Source: Doris montereyensis | Taxonomy: Eukaryota; Mollusca; Gastropoda; Nudibranchia; Dorididae | Direction: 5' to 3' | NCBI GenBank assembly: GCA_037039925.1 | Contig: JAXRKP010000461.1 | Span: 40,001-104,000, forward strand | DNA length: 64,000 bases | Shown here: one piece after another, positions 11,091-22,276 of the stretch | Position numbering within the stretch: the stretch's first letter is position 1 | How the letters are laid out: each line of letters opens with the position of its first letter | Notes under the pieces: model-generated | Seen by the model: only the letters and a program-made list of their open reading frames with translations | What the model was told of the DNA's origin: nothing | The model's database searches: none | Position numbers and translations under genes: made by a program

Positions 11091-11646
11091 TCTTTCGGAA
11101 TTGATGTCCCGGCCGCCATGATAGTTGTTTACATTACCAACACTGTCCAGATAAATTTTCTCCATGTGTTTTGAATTTCATATTTGACCTAATTTGAAAG
11201 CTAACAAGAGAATGAAAAAAACAAACTGAAGCTTTATTCAGTTGAAAAGCCCTGACAGGATATCATACATCATGCAACATATTTGAACTTATTCAATTAA
11301 TGGATGGATTTAAATGGATATCATGCATTAATCTCACAATAACTCAAAAGAAAAGCCATCTGAAAAGTAAATGCAAAACATACACATACAATGCATGAGA
11401 TATACACTTGCATAAGTCGTCATCAAAGATTCAATAGAGAAAAACACTAACATTTATAAAGCCAGGGCCATTGGGTTCACAGTAGTAAAAAAAGGGGCCC
11501 TGAAGCATTGTAAAAGGAAAAATTAATAAACGAAAGAAAAAAGCACAAATATTTCTAATCACAAAATCACAACATACAAACTTCTCTCTTTCTCAAATGT
11601 TAAAAAAATCCAGTCACATTGTCATTGATAAAATTAATTAATGAGA

Positions 11647-12540
<894 letters not shown>

Positions 12541-12607
12541 CCCCATCACTTAAATTATTGCCTTCTTATTTTTTTCATTCTTTTGGGTACACTGTTTGTT
12601 TTTGCAT

Positions 12608-13660
12608 TCATTTTCCTTTGCGTTGGCCTGGGTTTTTCCCCTTGTGTTTGGGTGCAAAAGTGGTTTTTAAACCATCTGTTGAGCGAACGACATTTGTGTC
12701 ATTGGTTGTATTCATAAAATGGGCAAAGTGTTGAGCCTTCCGCTCCACGGACATTTGGAACCAGGTGTCACGTTCAATTAAAAACCTGTGAAAATCACCA
12801 CAAAGAGTAATCACCGGCACCAAACAGAGATCTTTTGCTTCTCTGAACTGGTTTTTTACCACATTCTCAAGCTTTTGGGTGAATTGCGCCAACTTTTGTG
12901 ATTTCCAATCAACAGTCTGTTTCAGAACATGGTTCATAGATTCTGAATTGTTGTTTGTCCACAATGGACTTTCTATAAGCAATCCCGGCTTCAAGGTTGC
13001 ATGGATGTTCTCTTTCAAAAAAGGCACAATCCTTGAAAGATATTTTCTGGCCTCTTTTGGAAGAGACTGTTCCACAAAATCAGCATGATCTTCAAATTCA
13101 ATTGGATCTGTTGCAGACGCGACTATTCCTTTTTTTCCAAACAGACGTTCAGTAATTTGCTTCCTTTGGCTCACTGGGATTCCCACTTTGTCGGCAAGAT
13201 TTGCTTGAAAGTTGTTTCTAAGATGGCGGGTGCACATCAACAGCTGGGAAGTGGGAAAGCTGCGCGGATGGCATTTTGGAGTGCTCTTTCCTCATCACTT
13301 CCCAGCGTTGGGCTTTGAGGACATGTTTGTAAATGACCAGCCAGATGATGGAAAAAAATGAAATAGGAATCAAAGTCGGAATTTCCATGTAAGTACATAG
13401 GACCAAAAAAAGGGGATGGTCTTCAGTGCCACGCCTGGTCAATGCAAGGTTCTTATAGCATGTCACTGTGACATATACGTCTCCTAGACTGTATGTCTTA
13501 TCCACGCCAAGGACAGTGCTTTGTGCTGTGTGTGGTGGGCAGCAAAATCGTCCCAAATCAGTTATCTGCTCTTTTGAATACAGGATTATACTTGCTGTCT
13601 TTCCATACGGTCTAATAATTTGCTGAACGAAAGGACATGTATGCTGCATCTCCTCAACTG
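12608..13660 (-). pseudogene. MULE transposase catalytic region
   Basis: Two overlapping minus-strand frames (13649-13218 and 13240-12608) are joined by a frameshift in the 13220-13420 region. The first contains VLGVDKTYSLGDVYVTVTCY with a candidate catalytic Asp (VDKTY). A shifted frame contains GSDEERAL, a candidate second Asp. The second frame contains LLIESPLWTNNNSESMNHVL, whose WTNNNxESxNHVLK signature I associate with animal MULE transposases and which may supply the Glu. The family catalyses cut-and-paste transposition with 8-11 bp target duplications, consistent with the element ends. C-terminal HKGKNPGQRKGK is basic. The frameshift makes it a pseudogene as read. Confidence 0.8.
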
Positions 13661-13744
13661 AGGCTAATTGATCAGAGAAATTGATATTTGCTCCCTGTTA
13701 TTTTTGTTTTGCCTGACTTTCGCGTTATACACCTGCCTTTTGTT

Positions 13745-14735
13745 TCACGGCCCATCTTCTAAACCACATTCAGTATACACTTCGGCTGGTTTTTGGGTTT
13801 TTAGTTTATCTTTCAGTTCCTTCATGACTTTTGGATGAAGTCTGACGTATGAGCCACAGTTCCCTGTGGTTGTGCGACCATGGGGTTTGGGGTGGGCAAG
13901 TCCCTTTGAACTCATAAATGGCAATGGGTGGGATTGTAGGCAACTTGAACTCATTGGACAGCCAAGACAGGCGTTTTTGGTATGTTTCATCCCCAGTGTG
14001 CTTAAGATAGAACCTATGGAGAGTCAGGATTTCCTCTGGGAGAGGTTGGGGGATCAGAGGTGTAAAAGTTGTTTTCTTGCTTTTTGTTCTTTCTAAACAG
14101 TAATTTTCCCTTTTCTTTACAACCTTTTGGATCTTTCTATCCTTCTGAACAAAAAGTGTTTTGTTTGTGGGACCGCGACCCCAGGCACCCCAGTCATCAT
14201 GAAAATCGAATTCTGACCCTGCTCTCTTCTTTGTAAATTGTCAGAATTGTTTACAATGAAATAAACATTGTCTTTTTTTCCATTTGGAACTCTTTCAAGG
14301 GCCTCAGACATTTTTTTTTTTTTAAGAACATCTAACAGGTTATCTATGTTTAGAAATTTTCTATGAGGCAGAGCTGTTTGGTCAGAATCATCATTATGTG
14401 CATCATCATCATCTTCATCATCATCATCATCATCATCACCATGTGCAACATTTGGATCAGTGTCATCACCATGTTCATCATCATCATCATCATCACATGT
14501 AATAAGACTATTTCCAACACCAGTTTCTTCATCATCATCATCATCGCCGTCATCAGAAGCAGTGCTGAGAGTACTACAAACAATATCATCAACAGCAGCT
14601 GCATCAGCGTCTTTCACATCATCATCATCAACAATAACAGGTGCAACAGTAGGCCTTTTGTCAACAAGGTCAACAAAATGGTTTGGCCGAAAACTTGTAA
14701 CCGTGTCTTTTTTTATTGAAAGTGGATACAGTCCA
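13745..14735 (-). pseudogene. Linker and N-terminal part of MULE transposase ORF
   Basis: Downstream of the OTU domain, a shifted minus-strand frame gives PNHFVDLVDKRPTVAPVIV, then an Asp-rich linker (14617-14380) and LNIDNLLDVLKKKKMSEALE. A further frame (13990-13745) contains CLGCPMSSSCLQSHP and GNCGSYVRLHPKVMKELKDK, which leads into the transposase. Three cysteines spaced CxxC/C suggest a small metal-binding segment, but no named finger is assigned. Frames change at about 14120-14000, so the ORF is broken there. Confidence 0.55.
14398..14560. repeat. (CAT)n/(ATC)n trinucleotide tract in coding linker
   Basis: Runs of CATCATCATC on the plus strand encode the poly-Asp linker on the minus strand. 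Replication slippage here would change linker length without shifting frame. Confidence 0.85.
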
Positions 14736-14739
14736 CATT

Positions 14740-15313
14740 ATTGTGCATTCAGGACTCTTCTTCGCCGATACACCCTTCCCTTCACCAATCTGCTGAGGGA
14801 TCACTAAGAAAGTATGCACCTGAAGTGGGTGGACAGTAAGAATAGAATGACACTCCAAGTGCAGCACTAGCCCCACAAGCCGATAGCAAATCACAGTAAC
14901 CACCAAGCCTTGTTATGTCACACATCATTTTCTCATACTTATCAAACATCAACCGATCATCATTAAATTTGTCAACATACAGAGCATGGCCTGTGTCATA
15001 ATGCTCTCTGTGTAAGATCATTTCAATGGCTGTCAACAGTCGGATCAATGTATGATGATCTTCGGTTTCAAAAAGACCAAGTGATAACGACCGAAACATA
15101 CAATTTCCATCACCACAGGTCGGTACAGGGACATGAGTATCTAACATAACAGGGTGATAATGTTCAAAGACTCTTTGTGAGACTTTATCACAGCTCATGT
15201 CAGATGAATGCTGCAGATGTTTCTTGGCTGGAAGCACAATACCGTAGGTCTGAAGCAAGAGTTCCTCACTTTTCGCCTGAATTTGCGCTTGTTCAGGACT
15301 GGCATTTGCAAGT
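14740..15313 (-). CDS. OTU-family cysteine protease domain of the MULE ORF
   Basis: A stop-free minus-strand frame contains VPTCGDGNCMFRSLSLGLF. This is the OTU catalytic Cys box (D-G-N-C-x-F-R-S/A) with its Asp and Cys present. An upstream helix reads SEELLLQTYGIVLPAKKHL. The exon probably begins at 15313, where the minus strand has TATTTCAG|ACTTGC, a good acceptor; the preceding exon was not found. The C-terminal His expected for OTU enzymes is not assigned with certainty (candidates lie near SFYSYCPPTSGAYFLSD). OTU proteins remove ubiquitin. Its role in a transposon is unknown and could be stabilising the transposase or acting on host chromatin. Being fused to MULE transposase sequence, it belongs to the element. 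Confidence 0.75.
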
Positions 15314-15489
15314 CTGAAATAGATAATAATAATAAGGATGCTTAACCGAAGCAAGAAGATAGATCCAAGCACTTTAACAAAAATAAGGGACCATACGAAC
15401 CCTGAGAATATAAACTTCTTCTTTCAGCTTGTCCTGCAGTTTGCATGGTCGCTATAATAAATGGCACTCAATCGGTTCTGCCTTGTTCT

Positions 15490-15835
15490 CACTATTCTCA
15501 GTGACAGTCGTTCATTTGCCTTATTTTCTCATTCCTGATTCTATCTTTTCTAGTCCAACCTAGTGACCAGCGTAACATTCTCATTTCTGCCCCTTCGATG
15601 TCCATGTCTTGTCTTTTTGAGAATGGCACTGTCTCCAATCCGTATACCATAGCAGGTCTAATAACAGTAGTGTACTCCTTTCCTTTTAGCCTAGCAGGCA
15701 TACGTTTATCGCACATTACTCCCGTAACTTTCCTCCAGCTGTTCCACTCGGCTTGAGTCCTTTTCTTCACTTCACTTGTGCACCCTCCATCAGCTTGAAC
15801 AGTTGAGCCTAGATATTTGAATTCACCTGAGAAAA
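15490..15835 (-). pseudogene. RTE-like LINE fragment (C-terminus of reverse transcriptase)
   Basis: The minus-strand frame reads GEFKYLGSTVQADGGCTSEV, then KRMPARLKGKEYTTVIRPAM and EGAEMRMLRWSLGWTRKDRI. This is the conserved C-terminal region of RTE-like endonuclease/reverse transcriptase proteins. Only ~115 residues remain, without catalytic motifs. It lies upstream of the OTU exon inside the MULE, and thus within element non-coding or intronic sequence. Confidence 0.85.
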
Positions 15836-17352
15836 TAAACTAACATTTGTTTATCCGCCCTTGGATAAAAGAAAGATGAAATATCGTATGAAATTTCTTT
15901 GGTGATCACAGGTATTAGCAAGTACAGAAGCGAACCAAATTTTGTGGTCACGTGGATGGTCAAGTATAGACTGTATGTCAAGGAGGAAATAAAGATAAAA
16001 GAGATTTGTCTCACCTTTCAATAGCATTATCTGTCCGGTAAAACCCAGATTCTGCATGAAATGCACAAGGCCTGCAAATGAACATCAATCCATCCAATCC
16101 CCATTCTGTCAGCATGTCGTAGTCCATTGGAACACACCGTCTTTAAAAAGAGAATAGATGACCACTTATCAAAATTGTTTGAATATTCCAATAAAATCAA
16201 GGTATGACATTTTCTAATAATTCACCAATGTTAATTAAAGAAATATATACCCGAGTGCAGAACCCATGCAGAAAAATCCATTCTAGTGGATTTCTCCCAT
16301 ACACCTATCTGCCAAATCTCTGCCACAAAACCCGCCACGAGGACAGATTAGTTCAGAGCCAAGGTTAATGTTTCCCTCCCCTTTTGGAGAGGAATTCATA
16401 AATTACTCCTACTAACTAATCATTGAAAAAATGTTTTTCTTGAAATAAAAATCATAGTTATTTTTTAATGCAAGTTACACAATTTTCATCAGATTGATAT
16501 ATAGTTTCCTTTTCGAAGTGTGTTCAATATTTCTCGATGCTTAAGAAAATAATTTATTTCCTTTTCTTCGTAGTCAGAGGAAGAAGTCATTTTAACCAAA
16601 CATAGATATAGATTTAGATCTAGATCTAGAATCAAGGGAAGCAACGCTTGCCCGAAAGCTTAAGCTTAACCTTGTGTGCACTCCAGGGGAAGCAAGTTAC
16701 TTATCATACGTAACTTAGGCCTATTTTAAGTTTCCTATTTTTGGCTTTCTATATGTTTTCGCCTAGATTAGATCTAGAGTTAGGGTTAGGGTTATCCATA
16801 CATTTAGGTAGATTATATTTACATCTAGATTGACCTAGATCTAGATCTAGAAACGGTTGAGATACAAACTGAAAACACTCTATATCTCATCCGTTGAGAT
16901 AAGGAGACTTCATTTTCCATTTTCCCCCAATGTAAACGTGTTCATACAATTTTGTAAAAAAAAAATAAATAAATAAAAAAGACACAAAAAAACCAACTAA
17001 CAAACAAAAAGTCAAGGAAAAAACCAACCCTCACCTGTGGATCCAGTTTGCGCATTGAAAACATTGTGTGGAGTTTTCAGTTTCGTTGCAGTTGCAAACA
17101 CACACTGTGCACGGAACTTTCGTCGAGGCTGATCGCTCACTCCAAAATTACGGCGCGAAAAGTGCGAGTGTAGGCTAAACATCCGGTATCAAATGTTACA
17201 TGCGGAGCCATGCGGTAATTCCCGCTGGTATTTGCGAACGACTGATTAACATTACAAACGGTGTTTTGAAGTTTTTAACGTATAAAAGAACCCTAGAGCT
17301 AACCCTATCTCTAACAATAAATTATGTAACTACGGGTTTCGCCAGGTTTCGA
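15836..17352. other. MULE 5' region, no gene recognised
   Basis: Probable promoter/leader half of the MULE relative to its minus-strand genes. It holds TCTAGATCTAGATCTAG-type tracts near 16612-16630 and 16836-16851 and a short TTAGGGTTAGGGTTA stretch near 16780. No upstream coding exon for the OTU protein could be identified. Confidence 0.5.
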
Positions 17353-17507
17353 GTGCCGTAGGGTTTTTAATTTTGCCATGACGGTGGCCTTGCAGCCTAT
17401 GCTTTATGATTTCGCCGGCTTTTGTCAGATTTCGTCAGGTTTCGCCGGGTTTTGTCAGGTTTCGGGTTTCGTCAGGTTTCGGCTGGTTTCGACATTAAGC
17501 AGTACCC
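17353..17507 (-). repeat. Right terminal inverted repeat of MULE
   Basis: About 37 bp longer than the left end because it carries more copies of the CGAAACCTG(A/G)C subterminal repeat. The inner block matches the left end nearly perfectly. Confidence 0.92.
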
Positions 17508-17516
17508 GCAGTGAGC

Positions 17517-17660
17517 CTGGGGGCAAAAGGTGGTGGGAGAGAAGAGCTGAAGTGTTTCAAGTGCGATGGACCACATTACGTTAAGGACTGTCCGGAGCGG
17601 AAGGCAAACATCTGCTATAAGTGTGGGGAGAGGGCTATATAGCCCGAAATTGCGCTTCCA
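17517..17660 (+). pseudogene. gag: gag nucleocapsid zinc knuckles
   Basis: CFKCDGPHYVKDC is a complete CX2CX4HX4C knuckle. The second, CYKCGERGYIARNC, has Tyr in place of the metal-binding His and needs a one-base frameshift at about 17632. This is the displaced C-terminal end of gag, directly right of the MULE insertion. In the family it binds genomic RNA during particle assembly. Confidence 0.85.
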
Positions 17661-17724
17661 TGGGCATAGGAAAACAGTCTGTTTCGTCTCGTCATAGCAC
17701 TAATGGTGATCAGGACAATAGTAA

Positions 17725-18120
17725 TAGGAAGGCTCGTGGTAATATATGTGCGGGGGCCAAAGGAACATGTGAGAGAGGCAGGACTACAACAGGTTCCGCT
17801 GATCGAGGTGGCTGTTGACGAGAGGCTTTGTCAAGCGATGGTGGACACCGGCTGCACTATGAGTCTGGTGAAGAGTGGTGTTGTGACGAGATGGTTAGGG
17901 AGAACACAATGATAGCATTCGACAGACACACTGTTAAGTGCAAGGGGTTGCTGATGTCTGTTGGTGGTTCCCTGATAGCGTCACTGGTTACAGTTGTGGA
18001 TCAGATTATTGGTAATGTTGATGTTGTGATAGGGATGGACGTTATTCAACAGCTGGGTGGAGTTCTCGTTCGCGGAGACAAGGTTCAGTTTGGCAATCTG
18101 AGTTGTTCAGTTCAGTGCAG
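17725..18120 (+). pseudogene. pol: Retropepsin-like aspartic protease of pol
   Basis: LCQAMVDTGCTMSLVKSG holds the catalytic DTG triplet. After a frameshift near 17900 the chain continues with VKCKGLLMSVGGSLI and VVIGMDVIQQLGGVL, the flap-to-C-terminal G-x-D-x-x pattern of retropepsins. It would cleave the Gag-Pol polyprotein. It precedes the reverse transcriptase directly, as in Ty3/gypsy elements. Confidence 0.82.
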
Positions 18121-18960
18121 TTTTCAGAAGACTGAGCGTGCATTGTCAGGTGGCAGCAATCGTGATCACATTCTGGATAAGGATTTTGAGGCTAGGTTTG
18201 ATGGCGACCAGTGGACCGTCAGGTACTTTTGGAAGGGGGCACCACCGCGATTAACAAACAAAGTTGCACAGTACGACCACGGATTGAAGGGAGCGACCAA
18301 AGATGCTTTTGAATGTGAAGTGCAACGATGGGTTGACGAAAAAACTCTGGTACCATGGGATGGTGAGGTTGATGGAATTATTCCCCTCATGGCGGTGGAG
18401 CAGGTGACAAAAAATAAGGTACGACCAGTGCTGGATTTCAGAGAACTGAATGACTTTGTGAAGTGCCACACTGGAGGGGACATCTTGGATGTGTGTAGTA
18501 ACCGACTAAGAGAATGGAGACAGATCGAAGGTGATACAGGAAATAGTGGACCTCAAGTCAGCGTACCTTCAGGTCCATGTGTCTTTGGCGGCATCAACTT
18601 GTCAGATTCAAGGGAGCAGTGTACGCTTTAACCAGGTTGGGCTTTGGATTGAATTCTGCACCCAAGATTATGACGAGTATATTGAAGACTGTTCTTTCGA
18701 AAAGATCAGAGGTACACAAGGCAACAAGCTCGTACATAGACGATATCATGGTCGATGTGACCAGCATTGAAGCAAGTGATGTCGTCTCCCACTTGAAGGA
18801 TTATGACCTTGTAACAAAAGACCCTGAAAAGCTAGACGAGGGAGCCGTCCTGGGACTGAAGCTCAACAAGAATCACAGCGGGCAGTTGATGTTCTCGAGG
18901 GTAAATGATATTCCAACTGCAGAACAGCTCAGCAGCAAGCTAACTAGGAGGGAGGTGTTT
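18121..18960 (+). pseudogene. pol: Reverse transcriptase of pol
   Basis: The first frame includes KVRPVLDFRELNDFV, the finger motif of LTR-element reverse transcriptases. It then shifts through EIVDLKSAYLQVHV, which carries the first catalytic Asp, to a frame with LTRLGFGLNSAPKIM and SYIDDIMVDVTS, whose YIDD box starts at 18733. At least two frameshifts (about 18530-18600) separate these blocks. Catalytic residues are otherwise retained, so decay is recent or modest. Confidence 0.88.
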
Positions 18961-19555
18961 TCTATTTTGGCAAGCTGGTGGGACATTATCCGGTTGCGGG
19001 ATGGCTACGGGTGGCATGCAGTTTTGTTAAACGACACATTGAAGGAAACAGATGGGACAATGACGCAGGAGAGAAGGCATGCGCGTTGTTGAGAGAGATC
19101 ATTGAACAAGTTCACGGTGAGGATCCAGTGAAGGGCAAGTGGAAGGTTCCGAACGTGACCAAGGGTGTCGTGTGGTGTGATGCAAGTGACTTGGCGTTGG
19201 GAGTAGTGCTAGAGATTGGTAATGTGGTAGTAGAAGACGCTGCATGGATGAGGAAAAAGAATGACTTCAACCACATTAACGTTGCAGAGTTGGAATCAGC
19301 ACTGAAAAGGGTGAATCTCAGAGTGCAGTGGGGGCTGAAGGAGATCACACTCATGACGGACTCAGCAACAGTGTGTGGGTGGGTTAAGACGACATTGTAA
19401 GAAGAGAGGAAGGTAAAGACAAAGGGAGCGGCAGAAGTGCTTGTTAAACGACGGTTAGGTGTGTTGAAGAGTTTGATAGAGGAATTGGGACTGACAGTCG
19501 AAGTGGTAGGTGTTGCATCTGCTGTTAACAAGGCGGACAGGTTGACTAGAGTCAA
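18961..19555 (+). pseudogene. pol: RNase H and tether of pol
   Basis: VVWCDASDLALGVVLE (first Asp), HINVAELESALKRVN (Glu) and ITLMTDSATVCGWVK (second Asp) give the three acidic RNase H positions in order. A stop at about 19398 interrupts the frame. It continues with VLVKRRLGVLKSLIEELG and NKADRLTRVKRGW. RNase H degrades the RNA strand during cDNA synthesis. Confidence 0.85.
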
Positions 19556-19559
19556 GAGA

Positions 19560-20490
19560 GGATGGTCGAATAGAGAGGGTATATCTTCTGCCTGTGCTGC
19601 TTTGTGGTGTGATCTGAAATCTCTACATGACCGACATCACTTTGGGGTGAGCGCACATGGTATTTGGCCAGGCAGGTGGATCCTTCCGTGTCCAAAAATG
19701 CAGTTAAGGTCGTTTGAGAGTGCGAAAGATGTCAATCAATTGATCCTACAAGCATTAGTCATGAGCCTGGAGAGCTGGGGATTGACACAGAATGGACGAG
19801 ATTGGCTATCGACGTGACCCATTACAGAGGCCTTCCGTATCTGACAATGGTTGATTGTGGTCCAGGAAGGTTTGCAATTTGGCGAGAATTGAAGAATGAG
19901 ACAGCAATCTTAATCTGTAAAGAGCTTGAACAAGTTTTTTTTAGAGAGGTCCAGTGGATGAAGTGCTGATGGATAATGTAACGGCATTCAAGTCCAGAGA
20001 AATGGACGATCTGTTAGGACGGTGGAATACACTCTCCTTTTATAGGGCTGCATACAGGGTATCCGGCAACGGAATAGTGGAAAGGAATCACCGAACCATT
20101 AAAGCTATAGCAGAAAGAGGTCAGGTTTCTCCAATGGCGGCTGTTTTTTTGGTATAATCTATCACCTAGAACGGACAGAAGGAGATGACGATTCCCCAAA
20201 GGTCGGTGTATTCTTACTCGTGGAGGCAACCTGAAGTCGAGCCAGTACGAGAGACCCAAGATGAGCAATCCGTTTTGAATGTTGGAGATGAAGTGTGGGT
20301 GAAGCCGGCTGCCATTAAGTGCACCACACAGTGGGAGAAGGGGGAGGTCTCAAGATAAACTCTAGGAATAACATTGAAGTGGATGGGGTGCCGAGACATG
20401 TGTTGGACGTGTGACCGGTGGTCAACCCACAAGAGGATGAGCCCAAAATGGAACAGGATGAATCTATGGTTGGACATAGCTACCCTCAGC
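19560..20490 (+). pseudogene. pol: Integrase with C-terminal GPY/F-like module
   Basis: In shifting frames, LHDRHHFGV supplies the two His and CERCQSID the two Cys of the HHCC zinc domain. The catalytic triad is visible as AIDVTHYRGLPYL (D), VDEVLMDNVTAFKS (D) and GNGIVERNHRTIKA (E). A C-terminal segment, VGDEVWVKPAAIKC then VDGVPRHVLDVRPV, resembles the GPY/F module of Ty3/gypsy integrases. Several frameshifts and a stop are present. The order PR-RT-RH-IN places the element with Ty3/gypsy. Confidence 0.85.
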
Positions 20491-20682
20491 GTCAGAGCTT
20501 GGGTCCAGGATTATTTGATGTAGACGTTTTGATGGTGGGTTGTGTAAATAGGAATTAGTGAACCAGTAAGCATGAATGGGACATAGTGAACTGTTTCAGG
20601 AATTCTTTCTTCTTCGTTGTGTTTATACATAGTTGTGTAGATTTACGTTTGTTGTAGTGGTGATTTTGAGATCACAGGGGCA
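20491..20682 (+). other. 3' non-coding part of LTR element
   Basis: No coding sequence. It ends GATCACAGGGGCA immediately before TGTGGT, so a short purine-rich stretch at 20673-20680 is the best, though weak, polypurine-tract candidate. Confidence 0.45.
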
Positions 20683-20703
20683 TGTGGTGTTAAGGACGGT
20701 CGG
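20683..20703 (+). repeat. Truncated 3' LTR stub (21 bp)
   Basis: Begins TGTGGTGTTAAGGACGG, matching the LTR start (TGTGGTGATAAGGACGG), then breaks off into LINE sequence. It sits at the correct place for the true 3' LTR, right after the internal region. Confidence 0.8.
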
Positions 20704-20793
20704 TAGGTTGTTCTTGTCACTTAGTTTATTCACTGTGCTAATATCTTGTTGTCGTCAGCGTACATAGAACAATTAGATGAGCTTGATAGGACA
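20704..20793 (-). pseudogene. Duplicated LINE segment carrying the YADD box
   Basis: Nearly identical to 9947-10037, it encodes the same CSMYADD region on the minus strand. It lies between the LTR stub and the complete right LTR and ends in GGACA. With the following LTR and GGACA it looks like the edge of a solo-LTR copy of the same insertion site. Confidence 0.85.
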
Positions 20794-21107
20794 TGTGGTG
20801 ATAAGGACGGACACCACAATTGGGTGCACATCGATGGCGTGCACCGGACAGTGACGATGGTAATTGTACACCGGTTCGGACAGGAAATGTGGGCAGAGTG
20901 TTAGCGCACGGAGATAGACAAGAAGGGAAAGCGAGAGGATGTGTGTGGAAGCATCAAGAGTGCCAAGCGTGGCGTGAATAAGACTATAGAGCTAGATATC
21001 TAGATCTGGATCTTCGACCGGATCTGACAACTCTGTGAAGAGTCGCAAGCTACTGGGGGCCCCCATCATCATCGTTGGATCAGCCTGACAGGTAAGACTC
21101 GACCACA
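20794..21107 (+). repeat. Right LTR copy, solo-LTR-like
   Basis: 314 bp, nearly identical to 10038-10352, with TGTGGT...ACCACA ends. It is flanked on both sides by the identical 5-bp GGACA (20789-20793 and 21108-21112), a clean target-site duplication within the LINE. Confidence 0.92.
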
Positions 21108-22085
21108 GGACACTGACTACTTCTGTCCAGTCAGATACTTCGCCTTGTACACCAACTCACTGTTTTTGGCCTATCAGGAAGTGTCTAACCCATCTTAGAG
21201 TATTCCCTGGAATACCATATATTTCCAGTTTCTTAAGAGTCTTTGATGAGGGACAGAGTCGAATGCCTTAGCAAAGTCTAAGTAGATTGCATCGATGGAT
21301 GATCCATTGTCTAGCATTTCTGTCCAGTCATTTAGTGTCGCTAAAAGGTTGGTAGAGCATGATCTACCGGAGGCAAAGCCATGTTGGTAATCTGATAGCA
21401 GCTCATTGACTGTTAGATGTTCTGTGATGCCGTCTCTGACAATACTTTCCATAACTTTGCATACGACAGAGGTGAGACTAACAGGACGGTAGTTTCCAGG
21501 TTTGGTCTTGTCACCATTCTTGGATAGCGTTGTCACTTGAGCCTCTTTCCCATCAGGTGGAAGTATGCCAGAATCATATGATTTTTGATACAGCATAGTT
21601 AATGGTTCAGAGAGTTCATCTGCTAATGAGTGCAATAGCTGTGGGTGAAACATATCAGGACAAGGTAATTTTTTATGGTTGAGATTGTCTAGTTTCTTCT
21701 TTACATTGTCTATAGCAAATTAAATATCCACTAATGCACTCCCAACGGGTTTATTTTCACATGTGGGTATACTATTGAGATTTTCAATCGTAAAAACACT
21801 GCTGAAAAATCTGTTAAAGATAGTTGCTTTTTCAACATTTGTCGAAACCTTGGAGTTTCCATCAGTTAAAACAGCTATTCCATCTTAAATCAGCTATTCC
21901 ATCTTTTGTTTTTGTCTTTGCACTGCAATATGCGAAAAACTTTAGGATTTCTCTTAGCCATCATTGCGATAGATTCCTCATAATCCTTAACTGCTGCCCT
22001 ACACGAACTCTTTGCCTGATTCCTCGCCCTTGTGTAGCGTAAATAATCAGTTCCTTCTCTTGTTTCTAAATATTTCTTATATATA
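21108..22085 (-). pseudogene. CR1/L2-like LINE, 5' half (linker and reverse transcriptase fingers)
   Basis: The minus-strand frame 21653-21195 contains GNYRPVSLTSVVCKVMESIV, YQHGFASGRSCSTNLLA and DAIYLDFAKAFDSVPHQRLL, with the first catalytic Asp in YLDFAKAFD. It continues in shifted frames with EIYGIPGNTLRWVRHFLIGQ and SDWTEVVSV up to the GGACA. Upstream (21960-22040), YTRARNQAKSSCRAAVKDYE is the linker that follows the endonuclease in this LINE group. Frameshifts near 21220 and stops in 21660-21900 are present. It is the other half of the copy at 9076-10037. Confidence 0.88.
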
Positions 22086-22107
22086 ACATTTGGAATGTTT
22101 ACAACTC

Positions 22108-22276
22108 CCCTAAGAGTGCTATGCGGTTAGAGTTACCGAATGAATCAAACTACCGGCGGACGATCGTGGCCGGTGATTTCAACGGACGTTCCCCACGGTG
22201 GGGTACTCCGACAGAAATAATATCGGGAAGGATATCGAGTCACAAAAGTGACTCGACCAACCTGGTAATGTTGCAG
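22108..22276 (+). pseudogene. LINE AP-endonuclease fragment
   Basis: The plus-strand frame reads YRRTIVAGDFNGRSPRWG, which holds the G-D-F-N active-site motif of the exonuclease/endonuclease/phosphatase domain of non-LTR retrotransposons. Only ~50 residues remain. It abuts the left edge of the 2.06-kb array and is opposite in orientation to the LINEs on either side. Confidence 0.72.

Noticed and set aside
14363..14807. Plus-strand Ile- and Ser-rich frames
   Set aside because: Antisense of the CAT/ATC trinucleotide tract that encodes the acidic linker of the MULE ORF.
16775..16800. Telomere-like TTAGGGTTAGGGTTA
   Set aside because: Only two to three units within the MULE 5' region. Too short to indicate a telomere or fusion point.
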